From Dactylosporangium siamense (GTDB taxonomy: Bacteria > Actinomycetota > Actinomycetes > Mycobacteriales > Micromonosporaceae), in assembly GCF_016862795.1 (NCBI RefSeq), contig NZ_BONQ01000082.1, positions 1-49,966 on the forward strand: a DNA stretch of 49,966 nucleotides, given 5' to 3'. The notes below the pieces were generated by a model. It ran no database searches. It saw only the letters and a program-made list of their open reading frames with translations, and was not told where the DNA came from. The translations under genes were made by a program, and so were the position numbers. Below, piece after piece: positions 32,626 to 40,274 of this stretch. The first letter of the stretch is position 1, and every line of letters starts with the position of its first letter.

Positions 32626-33249
32626 TCAGGACAGCACTGGGAACAGGTCGGTCGTGCTCCGGCCGGTCGCCGCTTCGATGAAGTCGACCGGCGGCGCCAT
32701 CTGGGCGAGGAGCGCCGTGGTGTGCGTCAGGCCCTCGACGGGCACGTCCGGAGGCAGGCCCAGCGCGCGTCGCAGGTCGAGCAGGTGCACGGTTGCCTCC
32801 ATGATGCCGATGCTGACGGCCTCGTCGAGACGCAGCATCGCCATGCCGAAGTAGTCGACGACCACGGGACCGAGCTGCCGCGCGGTGGCGATCGCCCGCG
32901 GTCCCGTGCCGGCGAACTGCTCGACCATCTGCGCCGTGCTGTACTTGGCCGCGTCCTCGCGGGCGCCGGCCGCGACGGTGTCCCGCCTGCTGTGGGCGGC
33001 CCCGTCCGGGGCGTTGAAGTCCCGCAGGAGCGCGGCGGCCGTGCCATGCGTCGGTTCGGCGTCCCGGACGCGGTCGACCAGGATCGACAGCATCCAGGGC
33101 CACGACCCGCCATGCGCGTAGAGGCTCCGCACATCCCAGTCGCCGAGCCGGGTCGGCCGCTGCCACTGCTCGTCGGTCATCACCCGGCCGTGCTCGGCCC
33201 AGACCGACCAGAGCGCGTCGAGCGTGGTGAGGCGATCATTGATCGTCAT
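32626..33249 (-). CDS. DinB-like / mycothiol-dependent maleylpyruvate isomerase-type protein
   Basis: This 207-residue four-helix-bundle protein matches the TIGR03083-type family: TRLGDWDVRSLYAHGGSW at the first metal-ligand region and IMEATVHLLDLRRALG in the third, followed by VEGLTHTTALL. Such proteins are mycothiol-dependent enzymes or uncharacterised detoxification proteins. The ATG at 33249 is preferred over a GTG at 33282, because the GTG would fall inside the CGTGAA/TTCACG dyad. It is divergent from the endoglucanase gene. Confidence 0.82.
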   Translation of the reverse strand: MTINDRLTTLDALWSVWAEHGRVMTDEQWQRPTRLGDWDVRSLYAHGGSWPWMLSILVDRVRDAEPTHGTAAALLRDFNAPDGAAHSRRDTVAAGAREDAAKYSTAQMVEQFAGTGPRAIATARQLGPVVVDYFGMAMLRLDEAVSIGIMEATVHLLDLRRALGLPPDVPVEGLTHTTALLAQMAPPVDFIEAATGRSTTDLFPVLS

Positions 33250-33268
33250 GGCTCGATCGTACCGGGCA

Positions 33269-33283
33269 CGTGAAACGTTCACG
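33269..33283. promoter_or_regulatory. CGTGAA-ACG-TTCACG operator-like dyad
   Basis: A perfect 6-bp inverted repeat with a 3-bp centre lies between the divergent DinB-like gene and the endoglucanase promoter. It resembles a LacI-family operator one base short of the usual TGAAACGTTTCA form. LacI-type repressors commonly control cellulase genes, so sugar-responsive control is plausible. No LacI gene is in this window. Confidence 0.45.
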
Positions 33284-33322
33284 CCCGGGCAGCGGCCGCG
33301 CCGTATGCGCGGTATCGGTGCA

Positions 33323-33352
33323 TTGACAGCGTTCAGTGGGCGTCCCTACTGT
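33323..33352 (+). promoter_or_regulatory. Endoglucanase promoter
   Basis: TTGACA (33323-33328) and TACTGT (33347-33352) are 18 bp apart, about 50 bp before the ATG at 33402. The perfect -35 is notable in this GC-rich sequence. Confidence 0.6.
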
Positions 33353-33401
33353 CCGGCGCGCCGTCCGGATCGGGCGGGTTTCGAAACCATTTGGAGGCGT
33401 C

Positions 33402-35516
33402 ATGGCCGGTTTGCTCGGCGGACGACACACACTCCGGGCCCGGCTGGCGTTGGCGATCGGTGCCGTCGTCGCCGTGTTGGCGGGCCTCGTCGCGGTCGTG
33501 ACCACCAACGCCTACGCGGCGGCGGGGTGTCAGGTGACCTACCGGATCGCGAGCCAGTGGCCCGGTGGGTTCACCGGCGACGTGGCCGTGAAGAATCTCG
33601 GCGATCCGATCGGCGGGTGGACCCTGCGGTGGGCGTTCGGCGCCGGGCAGACCGTCACCCAGGCATGGAATGCGACCGTGACCGCATCCGGCGCGCAGGT
33701 CACGGCCGCCGATGCCGGGTACAACGGGGCCATCGCGACGAACGGGACCGTGTCGTTCGGCTTCAACGGGTCGTGGACCGGCAGCAATCCGGTGCCGGCG
33801 TCGTTCACGCTCAACGGCACGGTCTGCACCGGCGGCGTCGGCTCGGCCTCCCCGTCGGCGAGCGCCTCCCCGTCGCGCAGCGCCTCGGCCTCGCCGAGCA
33901 CGTCGACGTCGCCGCAACCGTCCGGCGACGCCATGGCCGCCGTCGCCGCCATGCAGCCGGGCTGGAACCTCGGCAACAGCCTGGACGCGACCGGCGCCGA
34001 CGAGACCTCGTGGGGCAACCCGCGGGTCACCGCCGCCCTGCTCGACAACATCCGCGCCCAGGGCTTCAACAGCGTCCGTATCCCGGTCACCTGGGGCCAG
34101 CACATGGGCGGCGCGCCGAACTACACCGTCGACGCGGCCTGGCTCGCCCGGGTCAAGGAGGTCGTCGACTGGGCGCTCGCCGACGGCTTCTACGTCATGA
34201 TCAACGTTCACCACGACTCGTGGCAGTGGCTCAACACGATGCCGGGCGACCGCGCGAACGTCCAGAACAAGTACAACGCGCTGTGGACGCAGCTCGCGGC
34301 CGCGTTCCGCGGTTCGTCGCCGAAACTGGTCTTCGAGAGCGTCAACGAGCCGCAGTTCACCGGCTCCTCCGGCGATGCCCAGAACGCCGAGCTGCTGGCC
34401 GTGCTGAACAAGGAGTTCCACCGCATCGTCCGCGCGTCGGGCGGCACCAACGCGACCCGCCTGCTCGTCCTGCCGACCCTGCACACGTCGGCGGATCAGG
34501 CCCGCATCGACGAGCTCACGAGCACGTTCAACCAGTTGAACGACCGGAACCTCATCGCGACCGTGCACTTCTACGGCTACTGGCCGTTCAGCGTCAACGT
34601 CGCCGGCGGCACCAGGTTCGACCCGGCCGTCGAGCAGGACCTGGTCGGGCAGTTCGACCGGGTCGCCAACGCGTTCGTCGCACGCGGGATTCCGGTGATC
34701 ATCGGCGAGTACGGGCTGCTCGGCTTCGACCGTCACACCGGCACCATCGAGCAGGGTGAGAAGCTCAAGTTCTTCGAATACCTCGGCCACTACGCCCGCA
34801 CGAAGAAGCTCACGACGATGCTGTGGGACAACGGCCAGCACTTCGGCCGGACCTCGTTCACCTGGAGCGACCCGGAGCTGTTCGGGCAGATCAGGTCGAG
34901 CTGGACCACCCGCTCCGGCACCGCCTCGGCGGACTTCGTCTACGTGCCGAAGACCGGCTCGATCGCGGCACAGAACCTGACGCTCAACCTCAACGGCACC
35001 ACGTTCCAGAGCCTGCGCCAGGGCAGCACCGATCTGGTCAGGGGCACCGACTACACCGTCTCCGGCAACCAGCTCACCCTGACGTCGGCCGCGTTGACCA
35101 GGCTTGTGGCGTCGCGGTCGTACGGCGTCAACGCGACGCTGCAGGCGAGGTTCTCCGCCGGTGTGCCGTGGCGGATCAACATCATCACGTTCGACCCGCC
35201 GGTCCTGGCGGCCGCGACCGGCACCACGGCGGCGTTCTCGCTGCCGGCCCAGTTCCGCGGCGACCAGCTCGCCACGATGGAGGCGAAGTATGCCGACGGC
35301 AGCAACGCCGGGCCGCAGAACTGGACGTCGTTCAAGGAGTTCGACGTGACCTTCGCGCCGGACACCACCGCGAACACGATCACGCTGCGCCCGGCCTTCT
35401 TCGCCGAGGTCAACGACAACGCCAGGGTCACTCTGACGTTCCACTTCTGGAGCGGCACCAGGGTCACGTACTTCGTGACGAAGTCCGGCAGCACCGTCAC
35501 CGGCAGCACCTCCTGA
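33402..35516 (+). CDS. Secreted multi-domain endoglucanase: CBM2-GH5-X2-CBM46
   Basis: The 704-residue protein has a signal peptide (1-40), then a CBM2 cellulose-binding domain framed by Cys43 and Cys142 with exposed Trp residues. A Ser/Ala/Pro linker (about 146-175) leads to a GH5 catalytic barrel (about 176-490) with acid/base Glu316 (SVNEPQF) and nucleophile Glu436 (IIGEYG). A CBM_X2 Ig-like domain (about 515-605; GTDYTVSGN) and a C-terminal CBM46-like domain (about 605-704) complete it. The GH5-X2-CBM46 order is that of GH5 subfamily 4 endoglucanases/xyloglucanases such as Bacillus Cel5B, here with CBM2 added in front. GGAGG lies 4 nt before the ATG. It has its own promoter, operator-like dyad and strong terminator, so it is a single-gene unit. 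Confidence 0.93.
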   Translation: MAGLLGGRHTLRARLALAIGAVVAVLAGLVAVVTTNAYAAAGCQVTYRIASQWPGGFTGDVAVKNLGDPIGGWTLRWAFGAGQTVTQAWNATVTASGAQVTAADAGYNGAIATNGTVSFGFNGSWTGSNPVPASFTLNGTVCTGGVGSASPSASASPSRSASASPSTSTSPQPSGDAMAAVAAMQPGWNLGNSLDATGADETSWGNPRVTAALLDNIRAQGFNSVRIPVTWGQHMGGAPNYTVDAAWLARVKEVVDWALADGFYVMINVHHDSWQWLNTMPGDRANVQNKYNALWTQLAAAFRGSSPKLVFESVNEPQFTGSSGDAQNAELLAVLNKEFHRIVRASGGTNATRLLVLPTLHTSADQARIDELTSTFNQLNDRNLIATVHFYGYWPFSVNVAGGTRFDPAVEQDLVGQFDRVANAFVARGIPVIIGEYGLLGFDRHTGTIEQGEKLKFFEYLGHYARTKKLTTMLWDNGQHFGRTSFTWSDPELFGQIRSSWTTRSGTASADFVYVPKTGSIAAQNLTLNLNGTTFQSLRQGSTDLVRGTDYTVSGNQLTLTSAALTRLVASRSYGVNATLQARFSAGVPWRINIITFDPPVLAAATGTTAAFSLPAQFRGDQLATMEAKYADGSNAGPQNWTSFKEFDVTFAPDTTANTITLRPAFFAEVNDNARVTLTFHFWSGTRVTYFVTKSGSTVTGSTS

Positions 35517-35524
35517 CCGTTGTC

Positions 35525-35555
35525 CGGCCCGCCGTGGAATGCACGGCGGGCCGGG
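35525..35555 (+). terminator. Strong terminator after the endoglucanase gene
   Basis: A perfect 13-bp GC-rich stem (35525-35537 with 35543-35555) and a 5-nt loop GAATG begin 8 bp after the stop codon. No long T-run follows. Confidence 0.85.
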
Positions 35556-35605
35556 CATGGCCGCGATCGGGAGGCCGCCGAATCCGAGCGGGCGGACTGA
35601 CCACG

Positions 35606-36835
35606 TCAGTGCCAGGTGTCGGGCAGCACCGCGAACTGATCCGGGACACGGGTCTGCCACCCGGGCAGTGCCCGGACCCGGGTCTGCCCCTCTTCGACGG
35701 TGTCGTAGACGCGCTCGCCGACGATGAAGTCCCGGGCCACGTCACCGGGTCCGCTGTAGACGACGACATGATGGTCCGTCTGCTGGTGGCTGCCGTCGGC
35801 GTCGGGGACAGAGTAGGTATGGGTGAACTTACGCACGGCGACCCCTTCGACGTGCGTGCGGGTCCGCTCGAAGTCGCGCCGCCGTCGCCGCATCAGCGCG
35901 GCGCGATAGAGCCCCACGAGCAGCCGCAGCGCGAGGGCACCGAAGTACACGGAGAGCAGGGGCATGGCGAGGTCGCCCAGATCCCACCTGTCGGAGGTGG
36001 ACACGAGGCTGAGCAGCCCGGCCGTCCACAGGATCGCGGCGCCGTAGACGATCCAGGCCGGCCAGGCGCTGAACCGGATGATCGGCGGCTCCTGGATCCG
36101 CCACTGCCGCCAGCCACCCCGGTCGTCGTGGACCCAGCCGGTGCTGTTGTCCCGCGGGGCGGTCAGCGGGCTGTCGGGCACCTGGCCGGCCGGCCCGGCG
36201 GCCGCCGCACCGGCGCGGGTCAGGACGAGCTTGCGCAGTGTCGCCTGGAGCAGCCACGCGTGCGCTCCGCCACTGAACAGGACGGAGCAAATGATCACTG
36301 CGAGGCGGGTGTCGCCCTCCAACGCCAGCACGGCGTAGGTCACCGGGGCCAGCGTGCCGCCGGCGACGAGCAGGAAGTACACGGGCCTGGCGATCCGGTC
36401 GCGGATGAAGCCACGACTGCGGGCGTCCCCGATGACGGCGTTGCTGAAGCCGTCCCAGCTCTCCGCCGCCCCTGGGCCTTCGCGGAGCACGTGCAGCGGA
36501 GCTGACCGCGCGGCACTTCTGCCCACCACTGCGGAGACGTGCCGCAGCACCTGCTCCTCGCCCTGGCTCAGCGGCCGGCCGTCACCGGGCCCGAGCCCGA
36601 CCTGATCGCCGTGATTGTCGAACCAGCCCCGGCGCAGCATGCTCGCGTACGTGGCGTCCACGGCCGGGACGACCCAGCCCTTGACCCGCATCGCCAGCAT
36701 GACCTGGATCGCGGGCGGGAGCGACACGTCGGCCGTGCTGCGTCTCGGTCGTGGCGGCCAGGTGAGCATCAGCGTCGCCGCGTAGGCGACGATCCAGCCT
36801 GCTTCGATCACCGCCGCGATGAAGAGGTCGCTCAC
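35606..36835 (-). CDS. DUF2207-like multi-pass membrane protein
   Basis: This 409-residue protein has an N-terminal helix (about 5-25) followed by a cytoplasmic region with PPAIQVMLAMRVKGW and a winged-helix-like stretch. Hydrophobic helices lie near 152-170, 175-195, 265-285 and 295-315, and a C-terminal soluble domain follows (about 335-409). The middle is reminiscent of DUF2207 membrane proteins, but the match is loose and the function unknown. The GTG at 36835 has no strong ribosome site. It lies 88 bp downstream of the sigma factor gene on the same strand and could be co-transcribed. Confidence 0.75.
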   Translation of the reverse strand: MSDLFIAAVIEAGWIVAYAATLMLTWPPRPRRSTADVSLPPAIQVMLAMRVKGWVVPAVDATYASMLRRGWFDNHGDQVGLGPGDGRPLSQGEEQVLRHVSAVVGRSAARSAPLHVLREGPGAAESWDGFSNAVIGDARSRGFIRDRIARPVYFLLVAGGTLAPVTYAVLALEGDTRLAVIICSVLFSGGAHAWLLQATLRKLVLTRAGAAAAGPAGQVPDSPLTAPRDNSTGWVHDDRGGWRQWRIQEPPIIRFSAWPAWIVYGAAILWTAGLLSLVSTSDRWDLGDLAMPLLSVYFGALALRLLVGLYRAALMRRRRRDFERTRTHVEGVAVRKFTHTYSVPDADGSHQQTDHHVVVYSGPGDVARDFIVGERVYDTVEEGQTRVRALPGWQTRVPDQFAVLPDTWH

Positions 36836-36923
36836 GCGCGCAGGGTAACGACCTCACGCAATGCGTTCAGCGTTCGCAGCTCAGCTTGTCGAGCCCCGAG
36901 CAGCAGGCGCCGGCCGCCGGAGG

Positions 36924-37925
36924 TCACGCCGGCAGCGATCGGGGGAGCCCGAACGCCGGCAGGACGGTGTTCTCGAAGCGGGTGTAGCCGCGGATCCGGT
37001 CGCCGGCAAGGGTGAGCACGAGCAGGCCGGCGGCGTGGCGGGCGCCGGTCGAGGTGTGTGGGTAGACGCCGAACGCCGGCTGCCCGTTGGCCCGCGTCGG
37101 CACCAGGTCGACCGCCCTGCCCACGCGGACGATGCTGGCGTAGAACCTCGCGGCGTCCTCGCGGCCGTGGTATTCGAACGGCATCGGTGGCATCGTGACG
37201 AAGACGTCGTCGGTGAGCAGGGCGATCAGCGCGTCGAGGTCGGCGGATTCGTAGGCGCGGACGAATCCCGCCACGATCGCCTGTTCCGCGGGTGAGCCTG
37301 CGACCGGTGCCTGTTCGCGTTCGGCGCGGGTCGGCACGCGGTGCTGGAGGCCGGCACGGGCCCGTTTGAGGGCGCTGTTGACCGAGTCGAGGGTCGCGTC
37401 GAGCATCTCGGCGACCTCATCGGCGTGGTATCCGAGCACGTCACGCAGGACGAGGACGGCGACCTGGCGGGGTGGCAGCAACTGCAACGCGGTCACGAAG
37501 GCCAGGGACATGGCTTCGGTCTGCTCGTAGCGGGCTTCGGGGCCCGGCGCGCTGACGGTGCTGTCGAGCAGCACGTCCGGGTACGGCTGGAGCCAGACGA
37601 CCTCGCCGAGCCGCGTCGGCTCGGGTGCGGTCGTGCCGGGGACGCTCCATTCCTTCGCGGCCCGCCGGCCGGCGGCGCGCAAAGCGCTCAGGCACCGGTT
37701 CGTGGCGATCCGGTAGAGCCAGGTGCGCACCGACGCGCGCCGCTCGAAGCCTCCGAGCGCCTGCCACGCCGCCAGGAGCGTGTCCTGCAGGGCGTCCTCG
37801 GCGTCCTGGAAGGAACCGAGCATCCGGTAGCAGTGCACGTGCAGCTCCCGGCGGTACGGCTCGGTCAGATCCCGGAACGCGTCACCGTCGCCGGCCAGTG
37901 CCTTCGCCATCAGATCGGTTGCCAA
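36924..37925 (-). CDS. ECF-type sigma factor with C-terminal SnoaL-like domain
   Basis: This is about 333 residues. Sigma region 2 (CYRMLGSFQDAEDALQDTLLAAW, TWLYRIATNRCL) and region 4 (LPPRQVAVLVLRDVLGYHADEVAEML) are clear. A SnoaL/NTF2-like C-terminal domain of about 110 residues follows (DLDALIALLTDDVFVTMPP). This is the TIGR02960-type group, in which the extra domain replaces a classical anti-sigma factor in control. The start is uncertain: TTG at 37925 has GGAG 8 nt upstream and fits homolog length; ATG at 37910 and ATG at 37970 are alternatives. It is divergent from a DHFR-like reductase, a frequent neighbour of such sigma factors, across a perfect dyad. Confidence 0.88.
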   Translation of the reverse strand: MATDLMAKALAGDGDAFRDLTEPYRRELHVHCYRMLGSFQDAEDALQDTLLAAWQALGGFERRASVRTWLYRIATNRCLSALRAAGRRAAKEWSVPGTTAPEPTRLGEVVWLQPYPDVLLDSTVSAPGPEARYEQTEAMSLAFVTALQLLPPRQVAVLVLRDVLGYHADEVAEMLDATLDSVNSALKRARAGLQHRVPTRAEREQAPVAGSPAEQAIVAGFVRAYESADLDALIALLTDDVFVTMPPMPFEYHGREDAARFYASIVRVGRAVDLVPTRANGQPAFGVYPHTSTGARHAAGLLVLTLAGDRIRGYTRFENTVLPAFGLPRSLPA

Positions 37926-37994
37926 CCTGTTCGCTCCGTCCCGTGCGCGCCGCGCCACTCGTGGCCCCATCCAGTGTTGACGCCCGCGCTGGCC

Positions 37995-38025
37995 CGAACT
38001 GGGCGGTCACCGGACGCCCAGTTCG
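37995..38025. promoter_or_regulatory. Perfect 11-bp inverted repeat between sigma factor and reductase
   Basis: CGAACTGGGCG (37995-38005) and its exact complement (38015-38025) are separated by 9 bp, in the gap between divergent starts. It could be an operator shared by both genes or a hairpin in a leader transcript. Confidence 0.6.
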
Positions 38026-38077
38026 CGGACATCACCGCGTCTGCATCGTCGGTACTTCCTACGAAGGGGATCGTGAG

Positions 38078-38623
38078 ATGCGAAGAGTCATCGTTTCGAC
38101 CTACGTGACGCTCGACGGCAGGGTCGAGGAGCTGCAGGACTGGACGACCCCGTACAACAGCGACGAGGCCGTCGCGTACCACTCCGACCTGCTGAAGGAC
38201 AGCGACGGGCTGCTCCTGGGGCGCAGCACGTATGAGATCTTCGCCGCCATCTGGCCGCCGAGAGCGGGGGAGTCGGCCTACATCGACAAGATCAACAGCA
38301 TGGCCAAGCACGTCGCCTCGAGGACGCTCTCCTCGGTGGGGTGGCAGAACTCCCACCTCATCGAGGGCGACGTCGCCGAAGGTGTCGACAAGCTCAAGCG
38401 TCAACCCGGACAGAACCTCGTCGTGTACGGCTGCCGCGACCTCATGCAGACGTTGCAGCAGCATGATCTCATCGACGAGTACCGGTTCCTGGTGCACCCG
38501 GTCCTGCTCGGGAGAGGCCGGACCCTGCTGCCTGACGGTGCGCCGACGGTCCGCCTCGACCTCGTCGACCACACCGTCATCTCGCCCGGCGTGACCGTAC
38601 TCAGGTATCAGCCGGCGCGGTAG
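38078..38623 (+). CDS. Dihydrofolate-reductase-like (RibD C-terminal) family protein
   Basis: This 181-residue protein has the DHFR/RibD-C fold motifs: an N-terminal VIVSTYVTLDGRVEE strand-loop, GLLLGRSTYEIFAAIWPP, the VVYGCRDLMQTL strand and helix, and DEYRFLVHPVLLGRGR near the end. Such proteins are NADPH-dependent reductase homologs of unproven substrate, often next to ECF sigma factors with SnoaL domains. The ATG at 38078 follows AAGGGG about 9 nt upstream; a longer open frame upstream is non-coding in character. Confidence 0.9.
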   Translation: MRRVIVSTYVTLDGRVEELQDWTTPYNSDEAVAYHSDLLKDSDGLLLGRSTYEIFAAIWPPRAGESAYIDKINSMAKHVASRTLSSVGWQNSHLIEGDVAEGVDKLKRQPGQNLVVYGCRDLMQTLQQHDLIDEYRFLVHPVLLGRGRTLLPDGAPTVRLDLVDHTVISPGVTVLRYQPAR

Positions 38624-38670
38624 ACGCGGCCACCGGCCGAGGGGCGGCGACCGGAGCGGGCGTGCAGCCC

Positions 38671-38685
38671 GGCCGGTCACCGGCC
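38671..38685 (+). terminator. Stem-loop downstream of the DHFR-like gene
   Basis: GGCCGG-TCA-CCGGCC forms a compact hairpin 47 bp past the stop at 38623, flanked by further CC/GG pairs. Confidence 0.4.
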
Positions 38686-38693
38686 CGGCAGGT

Positions 38694-38776
38694 TCAGTCG
38701 GCGACCAGCCGCGTCTCCCGGTCGCCGACGGCGTCCGCGGTGTAGCAGACGGCGCCGGTGGCGAGCAGCAGGTGGG
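38694..38776 (-). pseudogene. Relic of the 133-residue protein gene with in-frame deletion
   Basis: This stretch matches the gene at 43959-44360 on the same strand. It keeps the C-terminal GDRETRLVAD and stop, lacks the next 40 codons or so (about 120 bp, matching 43992-44110), then resumes with the VCYT-x-DA region and fades out before the RHS fragment. The deletion preserves the frame. No start codon or N-terminal half is present. Confidence 0.7.
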
Positions 38777-38779
38777 TGC

Positions 38780-39199
38780 CGGATCCGGGCCACCACCGGC
38801 ACCCGCAGCGCGAACCTGGTCTACGACCAGGCCGGCACGACCCGCTCCGTCACGACCCTCGACGGGACCCTCACCACCTACACCGCCGACGGTGAAGGAC
38901 TGCGGCAGTCACGCGCCCAGAACGGCGCCACCGCACGCTTCGTGTGGGCCCAGGCCGGCGGCCTGCCGCTGCTGCTCGACGACGGCGGCCACCGCTACCT
39001 GCACGGCAACGGCATCACCCCATACGCCCAGGTCGCCACCGACGGCACCATCGAGTGCCTGCACACCGGCGCCCTCGGATCGGTCCGCACCATCACCGAC
39101 GCCGCAGACACCGTCGTGGCCACCAACACCTTCGGCTGCGGCGTGACCCTGGTGCCGACGCTGACCCTGCTGGTCGACCTCACCCACCAACGACACTGA
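38780..39199 (+). pseudogene. RHS/YD-repeat protein fragment
   Basis: An open frame of about 140 codons with no plausible start encodes RHS-core features: NLVYDQAGTTRSV, TYTADGEGLRQSR, FVWAQAGGLPLLLDDGG, YLHGNG and ALGSVRTITDAADTVVATNTF. Intact RHS proteins are 1500 residues or more and carry variable C-terminal toxins. Here both sides are missing and the frame ends in unrelated residues. The left edge joins directly onto the 133-residue-protein relic, marking a recombination joint. Confidence 0.75.
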
Positions 39200-39225
39200 C
39201 CCGTGCCCGCCATGTCATGCGCGGT

Positions 39226-39258
39226 GGCACCCACCATCCACACGGGTTGGTGGGTGCC
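39226..39258. terminator. Bidirectional terminator-like hairpin
   Basis: A perfect 11-bp stem (GGCACCCACCA with its complement, 39226-39236 and 39248-39258) and an 11-nt loop separate the RHS fragment from the convergent DUF4360 gene, 35 bp past the latter's stop. Confidence 0.7.
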
Positions 39259-39292
39259 GGCGTGCTGAGCGAAAGGTCCCGCCGGTGGCCCG

Positions 39293-39925
39293 TTAGGAGC
39301 AGCGCTTCCAAGCGAACTGGTACACCGTGCTGAAGGCGCCGTCGGTGGAGTCCATGCTCATGAAGCTGGTGGTCTTCTTCGGGTTGGACCGGCCGGCGTT
39401 GACCCGCAGTTCGGTGTTGATGTTGAGGTTGCGCTGTTCGCCGCAGGGTTCGAACACGAGGGCGGTCACACCGACGGTGTCCTTGGTCTGCCAGTTGTCG
39501 TCGAGCGGGCCGTTGAAGGGGTGCGTGGCCCGGGCCGTCTGCGAGTTGCCCTGGAAGTAGTAACTGGCCACGGCCGTGCCGGTGGCGCCGCGCTCGAGGT
39601 GGGCGTAGCCGCGGTAGTCGGCTTCGGCAATGGCATACGTGAACCCCTGCGGGATGTGCACGTCGAGGGCGAGCTGGCAGTTCTTCCGGAAGTCGGTGGG
39701 TTTCGTGCCGACTCCGAGCTGGGCCATGTATTCACTGTAGGTGACCGTGAACGCGCGTCGGTCGGGTGAGACGGCGACTGCGGCGCTGCCGCTCGGACAC
39801 CCGGACCCGTTGGCGGTGACGACGCTGATGCTGACCTCGTTGGGCAGTGGCGGCGGCGTGGTGGCCGCGGCGGGCGCTGTGAGCGAGGAAAACAGCATGG
39901 CGCCGGCCGCGATGGTGTGGAACAT
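39293..39925 (-). CDS. Secreted DUF4360-family protein
   Basis: This 210-residue protein has a signal peptide (about 1-22, ending PAAA), then the DUF4360 domain: GSGCPSGSAAVAVSPDRRAFTVTYSEYMA, the conserved second Cys in RKNCQLAL, IPQGFTYAIAEADYRGYA and a final Cys near the C-terminus. Four Cys suggest two disulfides. DUF4360 proteins are exported by fungi and actinobacteria; function unknown. The ATG at 39925 has GGGGG about 5 nt upstream. The extra 14 codons up to 39967 lack a signal-sequence start. Confidence 0.88.
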   Translation of the reverse strand: MFHTIAAGAMLFSSLTAPAAATTPPPLPNEVSISVVTANGSGCPSGSAAVAVSPDRRAFTVTYSEYMAQLGVGTKPTDFRKNCQLALDVHIPQGFTYAIAEADYRGYAHLERGATGTAVASYYFQGNSQTARATHPFNGPLDDNWQTKDTVGVTALVFEPCGEQRNLNINTELRVNAGRSNPKKTTSFMSMDSTDGAFSTVYQFAWKRCS

Positions 39926-39977
39926 GGAACCCCCGAAGATCGACGTGCCCTGGCAATCCAGAGACACGTAAAGCGAT

Positions 39978-40070
39978 GACTAAGTCACTCTATGGAGTCA
40001 AGGTGACGAAGTCTGACGGTCCGCCATGGCCACTCGGGTCGGTGTCACACACTGAACGAAGGACCGTCAA
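39978..40070. promoter_or_regulatory. Upstream region of DUF4360 gene with palindrome and spaced inverted repeat
   Basis: TGACT-A-AGTCA (39978-39988) is a perfect 11-bp palindrome upstream of the DUF4360 start. TGACGGTCC (40015-40023) and GGACCGTCA (40062-40070) are perfect 9-bp inverted repeats 38 bp apart. The 349-bp gap to the hemerythrin gene otherwise holds only the relic at 40083 and the 17-bp motif at 40201. Confidence 0.4.
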
Positions 40071-40082
40071 TCATACGTTCGG

Positions 40083-40157
40083 TCAGTCGGCGCCCAGGTG
40101 GGTCTCCCGGTCACCCTGCTCTCGCTGGAGCCGCAGTTCGTACGTGCCGGGTCCGAT
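40083..40157 (-). pseudogene. 3'-end relic (last 24 codons) of the 133-residue protein gene
   Basis: On the minus strand this encodes IGPGTYELRLQREQGDRETH followed by LGAD and a stop. That is nearly the same as the last 24 residues of the gene at 43959-44360. Upstream the similarity stops abruptly and nothing resembling the rest of the gene is present. Confidence 0.75.
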
Positions 40158-40200
40158 GGCCCCGGGAGCGCGGTGCGGACGTGTGGGGCGAGTGTGTGGG

Positions 40201-40217
40201 TGCTGTGGGTGGGGTGG
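40201..40217 (+). repeat. 17-bp TGCTGTGGGTGGGRTGG motif, copy 1
   Basis: This lies 57 bp before the hemerythrin start. A copy differing at one base is at 43405-43421 before the small membrane protein gene. Both precede plus-strand genes that flank the XRE-STAND regulator. Confidence 0.5.
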
Positions 40218-40274
40218 GACGGCATCGGTCAGGAGGCTGGACGCACCAGATCCGTCCAGCCATGAGGAGCCATC

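Noticed and set aside
33333-35660. 775-codon minus-strand frame opposite the endoglucanase
   Set aside because: Antisense shadow; the plus strand has signal peptide, four recognised modules and a terminator.
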